A stretch of 64,000 bases of DNA from Huiozyma naganishii CBS 8797. Taxonomy: Eukaryota; Ascomycota; Saccharomycetes; Saccharomycetales; Saccharomycetaceae. Positions 20,621-30,335 of this stretch are shown here, piece after piece. A program made the position numbers and the translations under genes. The stretch's first letter is position 1. Every line of letters begins with the position of its first letter. The notes under the pieces are model-generated. The model had not been told where the DNA came from, ran no database searches, and was given only the letters and a program-made list of their open reading frames with translations. The stretch covers positions 558,001 to 622,000 of the forward strand of contig NC_035929.1 in assembly GCF_000348985.1 (NCBI RefSeq), given 5' to 3'.

Positions 20621-23600
20621 TCAGTCGGTCTTCTTTAGACGCTCCAGTTCGTTGTAAATTGAAAGAACCCACAAATCTCTTTCTTGCCTAGACCTTGCCA
20701 TGAATACCATGGTCCGTCCGTTTACACCGAGTTTATCCACCCATTTAACGCTTTTTGACTTTGATTTTGAATCTGCATCGTCTCTCATTGAACTGTCAAG
20801 CATCTGATCAGTATCGCCGCATTCATAGACTTCATTAGTTTTACCAATCTTCGAAGACTTAATCAGCTCCTTTTTATCACCAAACCATAACGTGAAGCAG
20901 CGTGAAGGTTCGTCCTCATTTGACTTCCATCCATCTGGGTATACTCTGGGCAAAGTGTGGTTTCCTGGGTTCAAATAATCGAAAGTGTGATCTCTTTCCA
21001 ACAAATCAAGGTCTGTTGTACTTCCCGAATACAAATAGCATTTATCAATTGGTATTGTCATGTAGTGACTATAGTCCAAGACGGATTCAGCAAATCCAGT
21101 TGTAGATCTGTGGTAACAATGGAACAACATCAAGAACCCTGGAATTAGTAGAACGTAATACTTGGAAAATACAGAATGCTTTTTCGGTTTTTGATAAAGT
21201 AAACCTTTTTGCAGTAATGGTTTCAACAACGAGATACTGTTAACATTGAACTGCTCAACATTTGCCTTGCCTCGGTCGCATATCCACTTCGCCGTTCCCT
21301 CATTGATGTTCGCTTCCTCCATGTCATTTATGCGCAATTTTTCTAAGTTGAAGCGTTTTACCCCCCACATTTCCTGCACATCATGTTTCTGCCGTTCTTT
21401 CCAAAACGAGACCATCCGCTTCAAAGAAGAGACCCACTCCTTGGCAACAATAGGAGAAGGTGCCGCCAATTTCAGAGTCAGCTCATCATCTGTAGTTATC
21501 AAAATCACAGATTGTGGGAAATCAGAAAGAACCATCCCCTTCTTTTGCCAAAATGCAAGGTTTGTAGCATGTAAAAAAGTGTTTCTCATTTCATGGTCCC
21601 AAAAGTCTTCATCACACCCTTGTTTTATTTCCTTTATCCTGGTCATTTCCAAAATCGCATTGGTTTTTAAAATTTGCGCAATTCGCCTATTGAAACATTT
21701 AAATGCGTAATGGTCTCTACTGTTGAAGTCTGCTAATGAAATATCTTTATTCAACCAAGAAATATGGCTCTCCATTGTAATTGGATAGGGATCCTGTTCA
21801 AAGTGTACCGCCATATTTTCCATCTCGTCGGTTGCCGCATCTATATCGGAAGGAAGCCCGTATTCATCAACCTCTATATTTAGTGGCAAAGGTGGAACCG
21901 CTTCAAGCGAATTCAAATGGAAAAGTAAATTATCGCATGTAAAAAAGTACGAAGGCTTCACAAAGTTTCTACCGAACATCAACTTGTCTGCCCCGAACTT
22001 ATTGCAGCATTTTAGTAAATAGCCTTCTATTGGGGTTGGTTCCAGCATTGTTTTTCCTGAATCATCTCGTATTTGTCTAGGATAGTGAACCAAAGATCTG
22101 AATTCTAGGAGGTGGGTTTTTTCCAAGGTATAAGATCCCTTCAAAAATGCTGATTCCTGCCCTGAACACCATTCGATTCTATCATACCTTCTCATGTCAC
22201 ATCCTAAAACAGTGTTAGTACGCTGCCAACTGTCTATTTGATCTTGGTAGCCACTTCTTTTCAATTCTTGAAAAACCACTACTGTCAGATATCTTAAGAG
22301 CGGACACTGGAATATCCTGTAGCCGCGGGTTAAAAACGCCACTTTCAAGCTATCTTCTTCCTTCTTCTCTAACTCAGTCAAAAAGTTCATAACAGGTTCA
22401 TGAATGGTCGCCCTTACTACCAAACCCACCTCTGGAATTTTTATTGACAAACATTTAGGGATTGCTCTTCTGTTCAATTGTTTTTGAAGAAACACAAACC
22501 ATTCATAAGACTTCGCCAAAGTCGAACAACGTAAGATATATATTTTTAAAGGCGAAATTTCACTGTGAACCGTAGGAAACTCTTCCTCTGGTATTTCTTG
22601 TAATAGATGATCTGGTACCTGAATTGATATCGTCTTATCAAGGGTACTGTAAAATCTCACGAGACAATTTCTATCGAGAAGAAAAGCTAAAGCGGTACCG
22701 TGAAACATATCTTCTTTGGAGGCCCCAGCCAAAGATTTTTTGAGCAGTTTCCTTTTCCTATAAAACTGCAACAACACTGACGGGGGAGAGTAGTCGGTTT
22801 CCCGAGCTACTACTATATATTCCTTCCACCGTTCTTCTATTCTCGTATCAATACATTCAGTTTCATTGAATTCTGGAATGGGCTCTTTATGTTTGACAGC
22901 AACTTTTACCATCACGAGCATCTTGTCCATCTTTAAGATATTTTTGCATTTTGGAGCATTTTCATCCTTTCCTCCAAGCTTGTCGTCTATCCATGGTAAT
23001 CCTGTTATTGACCTACGCTTGACTGTATTTTTCGTGTTTGAAACCTCAGGTGAATGACTATTGAAGGGCGTTATTTTGGTATTGTTTAATATCAAAATAT
23101 TCTTGCCCATGCCCTTGTCTTTTTTACAGCTTCTGATCATTTCATGAGCCACAGTATTATCAGGTTCTGGTAACAGACGTGTCAACTTTTGAATGTTCAG
23201 CTCAACCGTATTGTTTGTATTACTTGAACTGTTTTGAGAGGCAGTGGGGACGAGACGGACCTCATCATCATTTGTTTTGATTTTCTCAACTTTTTTTCTT
23301 GAAGTCGTTTGGATAAGAGTCTCTATCTGAGTGATTACCAGCTCTCTTTCATGCATATTTCTTTCATGGCAGGACAAAGTTTGTACCGGTTCTAACGCAG
23401 CTGCTCTATTAGAATCGCATTTAATAGCTTGTAGTTCCGTCATCATGGGATTCTGCTTGCAAGGTAACGTATGTATGCTGTTAGGAGTACTATCCCTCCT
23501 TGTATCTGTATTAGATAGTTCATCATTTTTACAAGAATTGTCAAAAATAATTTCTCCTACGCTTGAAGAACTTGTGTCGTCAATTCTTAAAATTGGAACT

Positions 23601-24238
23601 TCAACAGATGTGTACCTACGGCTTGGTACATGCCTAATATCGGATACAACAGTATCATTATCTTTGCATTTGATAGGACATGTCTCAGCACCCATCGTTG
23701 CATCCGGATTCAGAAACGTGTGAGGCCCAGATACAGTTGGATTCGGTGCAGTAAAGGGTCTCACTTTGCCAATCGATCCGTTTGAAGTTGTTGCAATTTT
23801 GGTAGTCAAACCGTTACCGCTTTCATCAAGGTTCCCTTTACAAGAAACACTCACTTGCCCCGTGTTTGTCTTAACTCTTTTCGCTCTTCTCTTGTAAATG
23901 CTGCGATACGCATTGAGGCTGACCAGTTTTGTTCTCTTCTTTAGTTGCCTAGACGTAAGCTTTGCTACAACTTTCCAGATCGGGTTCTTTTGCTCTTGGG
24001 ACCACTGTTTAGGTACACCCCCTAGAAGAATCACCTTTGAACTCAGAGATATCTCCAATGGGGAGGCATAGCTCAATCTGAATGCGGTAAATGAGTACCT
24101 CGGGATACTGAAAATATCCACATTCTGATCCTCTTTCTCAAGACATCTTTTCACAGCAGGACAGTTTGGGTTGATACTCTCTATATAGCGCTGGTCATCA
24201 GCAACAGTCTCCAACAACGTCCTTGTGGTCAACGGCAT
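20621..24238 (-). CDS. SPO71: Sporulation-specific PH-domain protein SPO71
   Basis: A 1205-residue protein (S. cerevisiae Spo71 is 1245 aa) that works with Vps13 and Spo73 to elongate the prospore membrane and sets its size in meiosis II. The N-terminal part is poorly conserved and Ser/Thr-rich. The C-terminal half contains two PH-like regions, one around residues ~710-960 ending in KEWVSSLKRMVSFW, and one at ~1020-1200 ending in RQERDLWVLSIYNELERL, each with the terminal Trp helix typical of PH domains. The gene is convergent with STE5 with only 52 bases between stops. A perfect Ndt80-type MSE about 80 bases upstream suggests middle-meiotic expression. Confidence 0.94.
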   Translation of the reverse strand: MPLTTRTLLETVADDQRYIESINPNCPAVKRCLEKEDQNVDIFSIPRYSFTAFRLSYASPLEISLSSKVILLGGVPKQWSQEQKNPIWKVVAKLTSRQLKKRTKLVSLNAYRSIYKRRAKRVKTNTGQVSVSCKGNLDESGNGLTTKIATTSNGSIGKVRPFTAPNPTVSGPHTFLNPDATMGAETCPIKCKDNDTVVSDIRHVPSRRYTSVEVPILRIDDTSSSSVGEIIFDNSCKNDELSNTDTRRDSTPNSIHTLPCKQNPMMTELQAIKCDSNRAAALEPVQTLSCHERNMHERELVITQIETLIQTTSRKKVEKIKTNDDEVRLVPTASQNSSSNTNNTVELNIQKLTRLLPEPDNTVAHEMIRSCKKDKGMGKNILILNNTKITPFNSHSPEVSNTKNTVKRRSITGLPWIDDKLGGKDENAPKCKNILKMDKMLVMVKVAVKHKEPIPEFNETECIDTRIEERWKEYIVVARETDYSPPSVLLQFYRKRKLLKKSLAGASKEDMFHGTALAFLLDRNCLVRFYSTLDKTISIQVPDHLLQEIPEEEFPTVHSEISPLKIYILRCSTLAKSYEWFVFLQKQLNRRAIPKCLSIKIPEVGLVVRATIHEPVMNFLTELEKKEEDSLKVAFLTRGYRIFQCPLLRYLTVVVFQELKRSGYQDQIDSWQRTNTVLGCDMRRYDRIEWCSGQESAFLKGSYTLEKTHLLEFRSLVHYPRQIRDDSGKTMLEPTPIEGYLLKCCNKFGADKLMFGRNFVKPSYFFTCDNLLFHLNSLEAVPPLPLNIEVDEYGLPSDIDAATDEMENMAVHFEQDPYPITMESHISWLNKDISLADFNSRDHYAFKCFNRRIAQILKTNAILEMTRIKEIKQGCDEDFWDHEMRNTFLHATNLAFWQKKGMVLSDFPQSVILITTDDELTLKLAAPSPIVAKEWVSSLKRMVSFWKERQKHDVQEMWGVKRFNLEKLRINDMEEANINEGTAKWICDRGKANVEQFNVNSISLLKPLLQKGLLYQKPKKHSVFSKYYVLLIPGFLMLFHCYHRSTTGFAESVLDYSHYMTIPIDKCYLYSGSTTDLDLLERDHTFDYLNPGNHTLPRVYPDGWKSNEDEPSRCFTLWFGDKKELIKSSKIGKTNEVYECGDTDQMLDSSMRDDADSKSKSKSVKWVDKLGVNGRTMVFMARSRQERDLWVLSIYNELERLKKTD

Positions 24239-24316
24239 TTCCAGTAAAACCTATCGGTACTGTAGTACCTCGATAGTGACCCTCTACAACCTTTTCCATC
24301 TCCCTCCAGTTGCCGT

Positions 24317-24326
24317 CTTTTGTGTC
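24317..24326 (-). promoter_or_regulatory. Middle sporulation element (MSE) upstream of SPO71
   Basis: The minus strand reads GACACAAAAG, which satisfies every position of the MSE consensus DNCRCAAAWD recognised by Ndt80 (and Sum1). It lies ~80 bases upstream of the SPO71 ATG, in the usual window for middle-meiotic genes. Confidence 0.7.
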
Positions 24327-24472
24327 GCAGATTTACCTTTTGATCTCCCTTTGGATCTTTGCCGGTGCGGGGAAGGTGAAAAAAAAAAACAGGAAAAAAC
24401 ACAGAATAAGCCGCAGAACAAAACTGCAGATCCGGAATTTGATACTGCCCTGCACCAAAAGTATAAGCTTCC

Positions 24473-25921
24473 TTAGTAGTAACCATCGTAATCGAATTTG
24501 TCCGACACGAGCGGTGCAATCACAGTCCAGTTGTACAGCGCGTAGCAGAGCCACGCACTAAGTATCTTCACCCAGGAGTAAAAATACGTTCTCCCCACGG
24601 GGATGAAATCACCGACGTCGTCCTTGCCGACGTTTATGGTCAAAAGGATGGCTATCCACTGGGTTGCTAGGAAGAAGATGAAATGGAACAGCGAATAATT
24701 GTATTTGGTGCCAGTCACCTCGTCGTCTTCGTCATCCTCGCCTTCCCCTCCAGTAACTCTACTCGTAGAAGGTCTGTTTAGCCACACGTTATCGTAAAGT
24801 GCGCTTTCCGGAAGGGACCCCTCGTCTACAGCCTGTTTTATGGCCTCGTATCGAAGCTGGTTTCTGCTCTGTCCACTCAACCCTGCATAGTCCAGGGATT
24901 CATCCACTGCAGAATTGTTACCCAAGTATATTTCACCGTTGGGATTTGATCCTTGCAGAGCAGTATTGGCTGCCGCTCTTGTGGTCGTGTAGGCAATCGC
25001 TATGAAAGTGAAAAGAGAGCCAATAACAACACTGGCTTTCCTCGTACCACTGGATCTTATCAGTGGGTTGCACATCTTATCATCCGGCTCTGACGTCATT
25101 GCGCTTAGGGTCAAATAAGTGCAGTACATGGAGACCATGCTGCTTTGCGCTAAACCTGACCGAGGATTAGCCTCCTGGACGGTTGGATGAATCGATACAA
25201 TCAAAGTAAGTATGGTCAATACCAAGTTGACGGTCACCGCTACTTGGTTCATATGACAGTCACCTCTGGAAAATAAAATGTACATTGTAACGGTCATTAT
25301 CGCGGACAGAGTGTACATACCGGCAGTACCAATCACCAAAAATCTCTTCCACAAATCAGAATTCTCGTCCTCTACCTCCACATGGTATATGCAAGTTTCA
25401 GCCCATTCATGAGCAAAATCGACTATCAGAATTAAGCCGATAAGGATAAAGACTACACCGCTGGGCATAGAGACCCATTTCGAGAAAAAGACAAAGAATT
25501 CATTCGGGATCGTGAAGGATACAATAACAAGTACCAGGTACACTATGAACTTCGCCGACCACCATGAGTTCTGTAGTGCTGCCCTTACCTCCTTCGTCGA
25601 CTTAACTCCGAGCAAAGAAAAACCTAACAGTGCGTGCAATATGCCTAGGGCAAAGTTAAACCTGTGGACTGTGAAGAACCCGCATTCACCCATAGATGTA
25701 CATGTTTTGCCCGGCCAGAGAATACTTTTATTAGTAGACATGGAGATCCAGGATATCAGAGAGTTGATAAGCAGCCAAAATGCATACAACAATCTAGTTC
25801 CGAGGGATGAAGATCCCAATGTGTTAAACGTCTTCGAAATCATATTAGAACAACACCCGCCCACACAGGAAGCAACAAACGTGCTTCCCATTGTTATAGG
25901 AAGCGATACTATGGCACCCAT
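24473..25921 (-). CDS. TMS1: SERINC/TDE1-family membrane protein TMS1
   Basis: A 482-residue polytopic membrane protein of the serine incorporator (TDE1/SERINC) family, with about ten or eleven hydrophobic segments. The N-terminus MGAIVSLPITMG and the blocks ASCVGGCCSN, ILWPGKTC, AHEWAETC, SSEPDDK-type (TSEPDDKMCNP) and TYFYSWVK are nearly identical to S. cerevisiae Tms1 (YDR105C, 473 aa). Yeast Tms1 is a vacuolar membrane protein of unclear activity; human relatives act in lipid scrambling. An acidic loop (residues ~395-407, EGEDDEDDE) precedes the last three segments. Divergent from ARP10 with a 167-base shared promoter. Confidence 0.97.
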   Translation of the reverse strand: MGAIVSLPITMGSTFVASCVGGCCSNMISKTFNTLGSSSLGTRLLYAFWLLINSLISWISMSTNKSILWPGKTCTSMGECGFFTVHRFNFALGILHALLGFSLLGVKSTKEVRAALQNSWWSAKFIVYLVLVIVSFTIPNEFFVFFSKWVSMPSGVVFILIGLILIVDFAHEWAETCIYHVEVEDENSDLWKRFLVIGTAGMYTLSAIMTVTMYILFSRGDCHMNQVAVTVNLVLTILTLIVSIHPTVQEANPRSGLAQSSMVSMYCTYLTLSAMTSEPDDKMCNPLIRSSGTRKASVVIGSLFTFIAIAYTTTRAAANTALQGSNPNGEIYLGNNSAVDESLDYAGLSGQSRNQLRYEAIKQAVDEGSLPESALYDNVWLNRPSTSRVTGGEGEDDEDDEVTGTKYNYSLFHFIFFLATQWIAILLTINVGKDDVGDFIPVGRTYFYSWVKILSAWLCYALYNWTVIAPLVSDKFDYDGYY

Positions 25922-26088
25922 ATTTGATTGTTCTAGTTTTGGGTCTTTTTAGTCAAGCTATGTATGAACTATCTTTCTGTTTGCAGTAAAGTTTTTTTTT
26001 GGAGTCTTTATAAGCTAATTTAGTAGATGGCTTTCCCTAGATGTAGCGCATATGGTAACATTACAGGGGTCCAAGAAAGTTCTTCGCA

Positions 26089-26865
26089 ATGAACAAAGAT
26101 GTCCTAGTCCTTGTATTTTATGGGGGGTCACTGGAAATTGGATTTAATGACTCAACGGTCCCTGAAATACACATTTCCCTTCAAGATACTGTCGATATAC
26201 ATGGCGTATTGAGACAGCATCTGAAACCAATATTCCGCGAAACCCAACCGCGAAGTGCTTTCGTTGCAGAGAGCGTCCTGCTTTCAGATATTCAAAGACG
26301 CCAGGTTTTCTTGGCTCTACAAGATGGTGTACCGTTCGAGAAAGTGACGCTCATTCCACTATCCATGATAGTGTACCGTTCCATGAAACAAGACGCAACA
26401 TTGATTATCGGGGTCGAACAAGATTGTACCGCTGTTGTTCCTGTGGCGTATTCTTACATTTTAGACAATTGCATAGGATTGACGACAAGGTGGAAAGCAA
26501 ATAGCGAACTTCGCCTTCTTCACGAACTCTTCGAAAGTATAGACGATAATGATATTATTGTTGAGAATAACGAACTACCCTTGCCCCAACTGATAGAACA
26601 TGTCATAAATTCAGCACCAGTAGACATGCGGAAACAACTAAGGACCAACATTGTGGTTGTCGGAGACACTGACGGCGTCATAACATCTGAGTTGCACAAG
26701 CAGGGCAACTACAACCATGTGGTGGATTGCCATGATAGCTGGCTGAAAGTATGCGATTACGTGACAAATTTTGATGAAAAGAGAAGTCCTAACAAGTTTG
26801 AACGAGTCCCCCTTAACAAGTATTGTGAGAAGAATGACTGGTATAGATCAAAATTTTCAGTATGA
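26089..26865 (+). CDS. ARP10: Actin-related protein ARP10 (dynactin)
   Basis: A 258-residue divergent actin-fold protein. In S. cerevisiae Arp10 caps the pointed end of the Arp1 filament in the dynactin complex and supports spindle positioning. Recognisable segments are the start VLVLVFYGGSLEIGF (phosphate-1-like strand), a weak IIGVEQDCTAVVPV strand, and PVDMRKQLRTNIVVVGD near the C-terminus. It is about 25 residues shorter than S. cerevisiae Arp10 (284 aa). Its stop is only 11 bases from the SWF1 stop, exactly at a rearrangement junction. The name rests on weak similarity plus position next to TMS1 (YDR105C-YDR106W). Confidence 0.85.
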   Translation: MNKDVLVLVFYGGSLEIGFNDSTVPEIHISLQDTVDIHGVLRQHLKPIFRETQPRSAFVAESVLLSDIQRRQVFLALQDGVPFEKVTLIPLSMIVYRSMKQDATLIIGVEQDCTAVVPVAYSYILDNCIGLTTRWKANSELRLLHELFESIDDNDIIVENNELPLPQLIEHVINSAPVDMRKQLRTNIVVVGDTDGVITSELHKQGNYNHVVDCHDSWLKVCDYVTNFDEKRSPNKFERVPLNKYCEKNDWYRSKFSV

Positions 26866-26876
26866 AACTTGTATTC

Positions 26877-27872
26877 TCATCGACACATGTCTTTAAAATT
26901 CTCCCAAAATGAACCCTTGTCATACATATTGATGATCTCCGATGCATTCTTCACGATATGATAATTTGTCAGCGTATACGCCGTATGATCATAGGCGTTT
27001 GTACTGTAAAACTTACCATCCTCATCACTTTCGAGAAACCATTTTTTGGTGCTGCCATTGCATGAAACGTTCACACATTTACCGTCCCTCATATATTCAT
27101 GAATCAGAAACCATTTATCCTGTTCGTTCGTAGTCATCCCCTCTTTGACAAGCATCATTTGCCAGTATGTGAACAGGTCAACCAACAATGCGAACGTTCC
27201 CGTCAGCATAAGAAGCGTCAAAGTGGATCTTGTGGATGTTAGTTTGTTATCGGCTACCACCACGAAAAAGAAGAGTCTTGCAAATGCATACGTTAGAATC
27301 AAGCAGTGGCAGGCAAGAAACACGTAAAAGTAAAAGAAATTGCCTCTTCCGATACAGGTATTGAACCAAATACAGTGATGATCTGCCAACTGTATACACC
27401 TTCGACATATACTGCAATGCTTTGATCTGGCCCATTTGACCGTGTGGCACGATCGACAGGTGGTGTTCGGATAGTACAATATACCATCGTATGGCCACTG
27501 CCCTTCACTAGGGGCAACCCCCTGGTCTCGGCCGCCGCATCCCTCGGGTCTCGTAAACATTGTCAACAAACCAGACACTGGTATCGCGGCCAGTAGCAAC
27601 GGTTGAAAGAAGTACAATTCGATAAAGTACAATCTGCCCCAGATCACGGGGAGCAGCTCAGATCTATATAGATTGAGCATGTAGCAGTACAGACTGAAGT
27701 AGAATACGGGCACGATATAGTACTTCACCCTATATCGCGTGGGATCCGCTAGGAACGGTCTGTACACTTTCTCGTAGTACCAAGACAGCGGCCATTGCAG
27801 CCGTGCCAGCGGGGAAAGCAGCAACAGGAATACCTGCAACACAGCCAGTATCAGCAACAGCTGAGTCCACAT
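26877..27872 (-). CDS. SWF1: DHHC palmitoyltransferase SWF1
   Basis: A 331-residue ER membrane palmitoyltransferase. Swf1 S-acylates juxtamembrane cysteines of single-span proteins such as the SNAREs Snc1 and Tlg1. The N-terminus has a hydrophobic segment (residues 3-24), with further segments around 50-70 and 80-100. The cysteine-rich domain runs CRSCHTVKWARSKHCSICRRC with the catalytic ADHHCIWFNTCIG, followed by two more membrane spans. Length matches S. cerevisiae Swf1 (336 aa, YDR126W). It is convergent with ARP10 and divergent from ECM18; the latter arrangement is ancestral. Confidence 0.96.
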   Translation of the reverse strand: MWTQLLLILAVLQVFLLLLSPLARLQWPLSWYYEKVYRPFLADPTRYRVKYYIVPVFYFSLYCYMLNLYRSELLPVIWGRLYFIELYFFQPLLLAAIPVSGLLTMFTRPEGCGGRDQGVAPSEGQWPYDGILYYPNTTCRSCHTVKWARSKHCSICRRCIQLADHHCIWFNTCIGRGNFFYFYVFLACHCLILTYAFARLFFFVVVADNKLTSTRSTLTLLMLTGTFALLVDLFTYWQMMLVKEGMTTNEQDKWFLIHEYMRDGKCVNVSCNGSTKKWFLESDEDGKFYSTNAYDHTAYTLTNYHIVKNASEIINMYDKGSFWENFKDMCR

Positions 27873-28145
27873 AACCGCTTACAACGTGGACTGACTCACT
27901 GTCCCGGAGGGCTCATCGTTGGCATTTTCGTCAAACTCTAAAAGTCGATAAACTTCAACAAAAATCTGCATGTGTTAATCCGTTGTTGAATTAGCGCAGT
28001 ATGACACAAGCGTGGGTATAAAACACGTACATTCGCACACGTGCAGATCTTTCTCTCTCTATATATACATATCTAAAGTAACAACTATCTTGCTGACTGA
28101 TACTGTGTTCTTGATTCTCATGACCAGTGAGGGCAGTTAGCCAGT

Positions 28146-29450
28146 ATGAGGGGAATAGTCAAATTACAGCGGAGATGTTTTAGCGCACATGGGAACGTGG
28201 TGCTTCAAAGCACAAATGTTCAGGCCAAGATTCTAAAGAGGGCCTGGAATAATACCGAGCAGCTCAGAGTCTCGTCCTTTAAATTGTGGCTTTCCCATCT
28301 GAGAGGTGTGACCTATACGAGGGATCGCCTGAGAGTGTACCAGAAGAAGCTTATGGAGGGAGTAAACTTGCCGCAAAGTGTGCGCTGCGTTAATGCTACT
28401 ACATCACGGGGGATCAACCAGTGGCATTTTCATAATCCATCGCTGGTTGGATCAGAGGCTGCAGTGAAACCGCCTGTTCTGCTGATTCATGGGTATGCGT
28501 CGTCGTCGATGTCCTACTTCAGGAACTTCCGTGGACTGTCCAGCCAGTGCAAAGACGTGTACGCTATCGATCTCCCTGCCAACGGTTTATCAAGAGAGAT
28601 TAGCCTAAGCGAGGATGCTGACTTAAAGGACCTTGTCAAATACTCTTTGCAAGTGAAAGGTTTGGATTCCCCAGGTCAGGTGAAAGTGACAAAACCATAT
28701 AATAACAAACTGTGCGCGACGCAACTTAGAATCCTGGAAGACTACTACGTTGATGAAATTGAGAGATGGAGAGTTGAGAACCAGATTGATCAGTTGCACC
28801 TTGTTGGCCACTCGTTCGGGGGGTACATCTCTTACAAATACGCGTTAAAGTATCCACAAAACGTGATGAAGTTAGCACTTATATCGCCATTGGGGGTGGA
28901 AAGGAATTTATATTCCGTTAACAACCATTTGCCCCAAGACTCTATAGTACAGGGAACTTTTGAGGACCCTTCGTCACCATCATATCTGCGAAAGTTGGAA
29001 GTACCACGGTACATTTTCGAAAACCAATTAAAGATACTTCGATGGGGTGGCCCCATGGGTGCACGGCTGTGCTGGAACTACATTACATCTGCGTATGCCA
29101 AAGTTCCATCTCGTGAATTTAAAGAATATCTGTTTGAGTTGTTCTACGGAGACGGAGGTATCACCAAAACAGCGCTGACAACGTTTATCCTTTTATTTAC
29201 GAGGAATTTACTAGCAAGAGACCCCATCATGGATTCAATTGCTGAATTGAAAGTGAAGGATGTGATGTTTCAGTACGGGCAATACGATTGGATGAATAAA
29301 AACGCTGGTGCGCGTGCAGCAGAGCTGCTGAGGAAACAACCGTATAACAACTCTGCACTGTACTTGGAGATTCCCGAATCGGGTCACAATTTATTTTTAG
29401 ACAGCCCACAGTCCTTCAATTTTTCACTTATCTCTTTCCTCGCTGATTAA
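28146..29450 (+). CDS. ECM18: Alpha/beta hydrolase, ECM18/ICT1/CLD1 family
   Basis: A 434-residue protein of the CGI-58/ABHD5-like family. An alpha/beta hydrolase core begins near residue 115 (VLLIHGYASSSMSYFRN), the nucleophile elbow is GHSFGG near residue 220, and the C-terminal HNLFLD fits the HxxxxD motif linked to lysophosphatidic acid acyltransferase activity in Ict1. A basic, Ser-containing N-terminus (RGIVKLQRRCFS) could be a mitochondrial presequence. S. cerevisiae has three relatives: Ecm18, Ict1 (acyl-CoA:LPA acyltransferase) and Cld1 (cardiolipin deacylase). Placement divergent from SWF1 and near INO2 supports ECM18 (YDR125C), but if this genome keeps a single copy it would represent the ECM18/ICT1 ancestor. 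A CACGTG site lies at 28038-28043 in the shared promoter. Confidence 0.85.
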   Translation: MRGIVKLQRRCFSAHGNVVLQSTNVQAKILKRAWNNTEQLRVSSFKLWLSHLRGVTYTRDRLRVYQKKLMEGVNLPQSVRCVNATTSRGINQWHFHNPSLVGSEAAVKPPVLLIHGYASSSMSYFRNFRGLSSQCKDVYAIDLPANGLSREISLSEDADLKDLVKYSLQVKGLDSPGQVKVTKPYNNKLCATQLRILEDYYVDEIERWRVENQIDQLHLVGHSFGGYISYKYALKYPQNVMKLALISPLGVERNLYSVNNHLPQDSIVQGTFEDPSSPSYLRKLEVPRYIFENQLKILRWGGPMGARLCWNYITSAYAKVPSREFKEYLFELFYGDGGITKTALTTFILLFTRNLLARDPIMDSIAELKVKDVMFQYGQYDWMNKNAGARAAELLRKQPYNNSALYLEIPESGHNLFLDSPQSFNFSLISFLAD

Positions 29451-30335
29451 ACAACGCTTTGTGTATTCGACACTATCAGATATAAATTGGATTTATAAAT
29501 AAGGATAATACAGATTTTTCATTGATGAAAATGTGAAGTCCAGATATTCATTCCAGTTATCATTAGTGGTAGTTTCTTAAGCGTATCCATATTCCGTTCA
29601 GCTCTCCCGTTTTGATAGCTGTGCGGCTCTATTACTCCATGTGGGGCTATAGGACGTCATGTTTGGATTTTGGTCCTAAACATATTTGTAGTCGTGACTC
29701 TTCTTTGGTTTCCAACAGTTTTGACCCATATAATTACCTCTCATATATTTGGTATCTCCCTTTCAAGAGAATATAGATCAGTTGAAACAATTATCCAGCC
29801 AAGCTGGAACGATGATCTTCACATTCTAAGAAGAAAGACTATATGTATAGAGCGATTAATTCAATTAAGTAAACTCAACTAATAACAAGAGTGCAGTGTC
29901 CTTACGACTGTTCAATCCCACTCCCAATTCGCTCTTCAATCGCAATCGACTGCCCATCAACAGTGTGCCACGTCCCATTTTGTGACACAAATGATTTATA
30001 TACCACAACTTGACACATAACCCAAAGGTCAAATAAAGGTCGACCAAAACCCCAACTAGCTACAGCAATGGGACTTGAACAAGCAGTAAGCCTGGAGGGC
30101 ATTATGACCGCGTTGTCAGCAGTGCATCCGCTCTCTAAGATCCACCGTCGCCCAATTGCTGCGTCCACGTGACCTGTTACAGCAATGCAGCATGTGATAA
30201 TCTGGGCCTTTTTGAATGCGGTTCCAGAGAGCGATGCTTTTCAAGCAGACCACCCACGATGTAGCGGTTGGTCGATTCTAAGGTTGACAGAAGACTAGTA
30301 GAGCACACCCAAGTGGAATTGACTTCGTAACAACG
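29451..30335. other. Intergenic: ECM18 3' region and INO2 promoter
   Basis: About 885 bases. YDR124W, which lies between ECM18 and INO2 in S. cerevisiae, is absent and I see no relic of it. The INO2-proximal 170 bases carry E-boxes (annotated separately). Short ORFs on both strands have no recognisable content. Confidence 0.6.
30166..30200. promoter_or_regulatory. E-boxes upstream of INO2 (candidate UAS-INO)
   Basis: CACGTG at 30166-30171 and CATGTGATAA at 30191-30200. The second matches the UAS-INO/ICRE core CATGTG with a partial match to the rest of the consensus CATGTGAAAT. Ino2-Ino4 binds such sites and INO2 is autoregulated in S. cerevisiae, so feedback control is a reasonable inference. 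The sites are ~140-170 bases upstream of the ATG. Confidence 0.5.
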
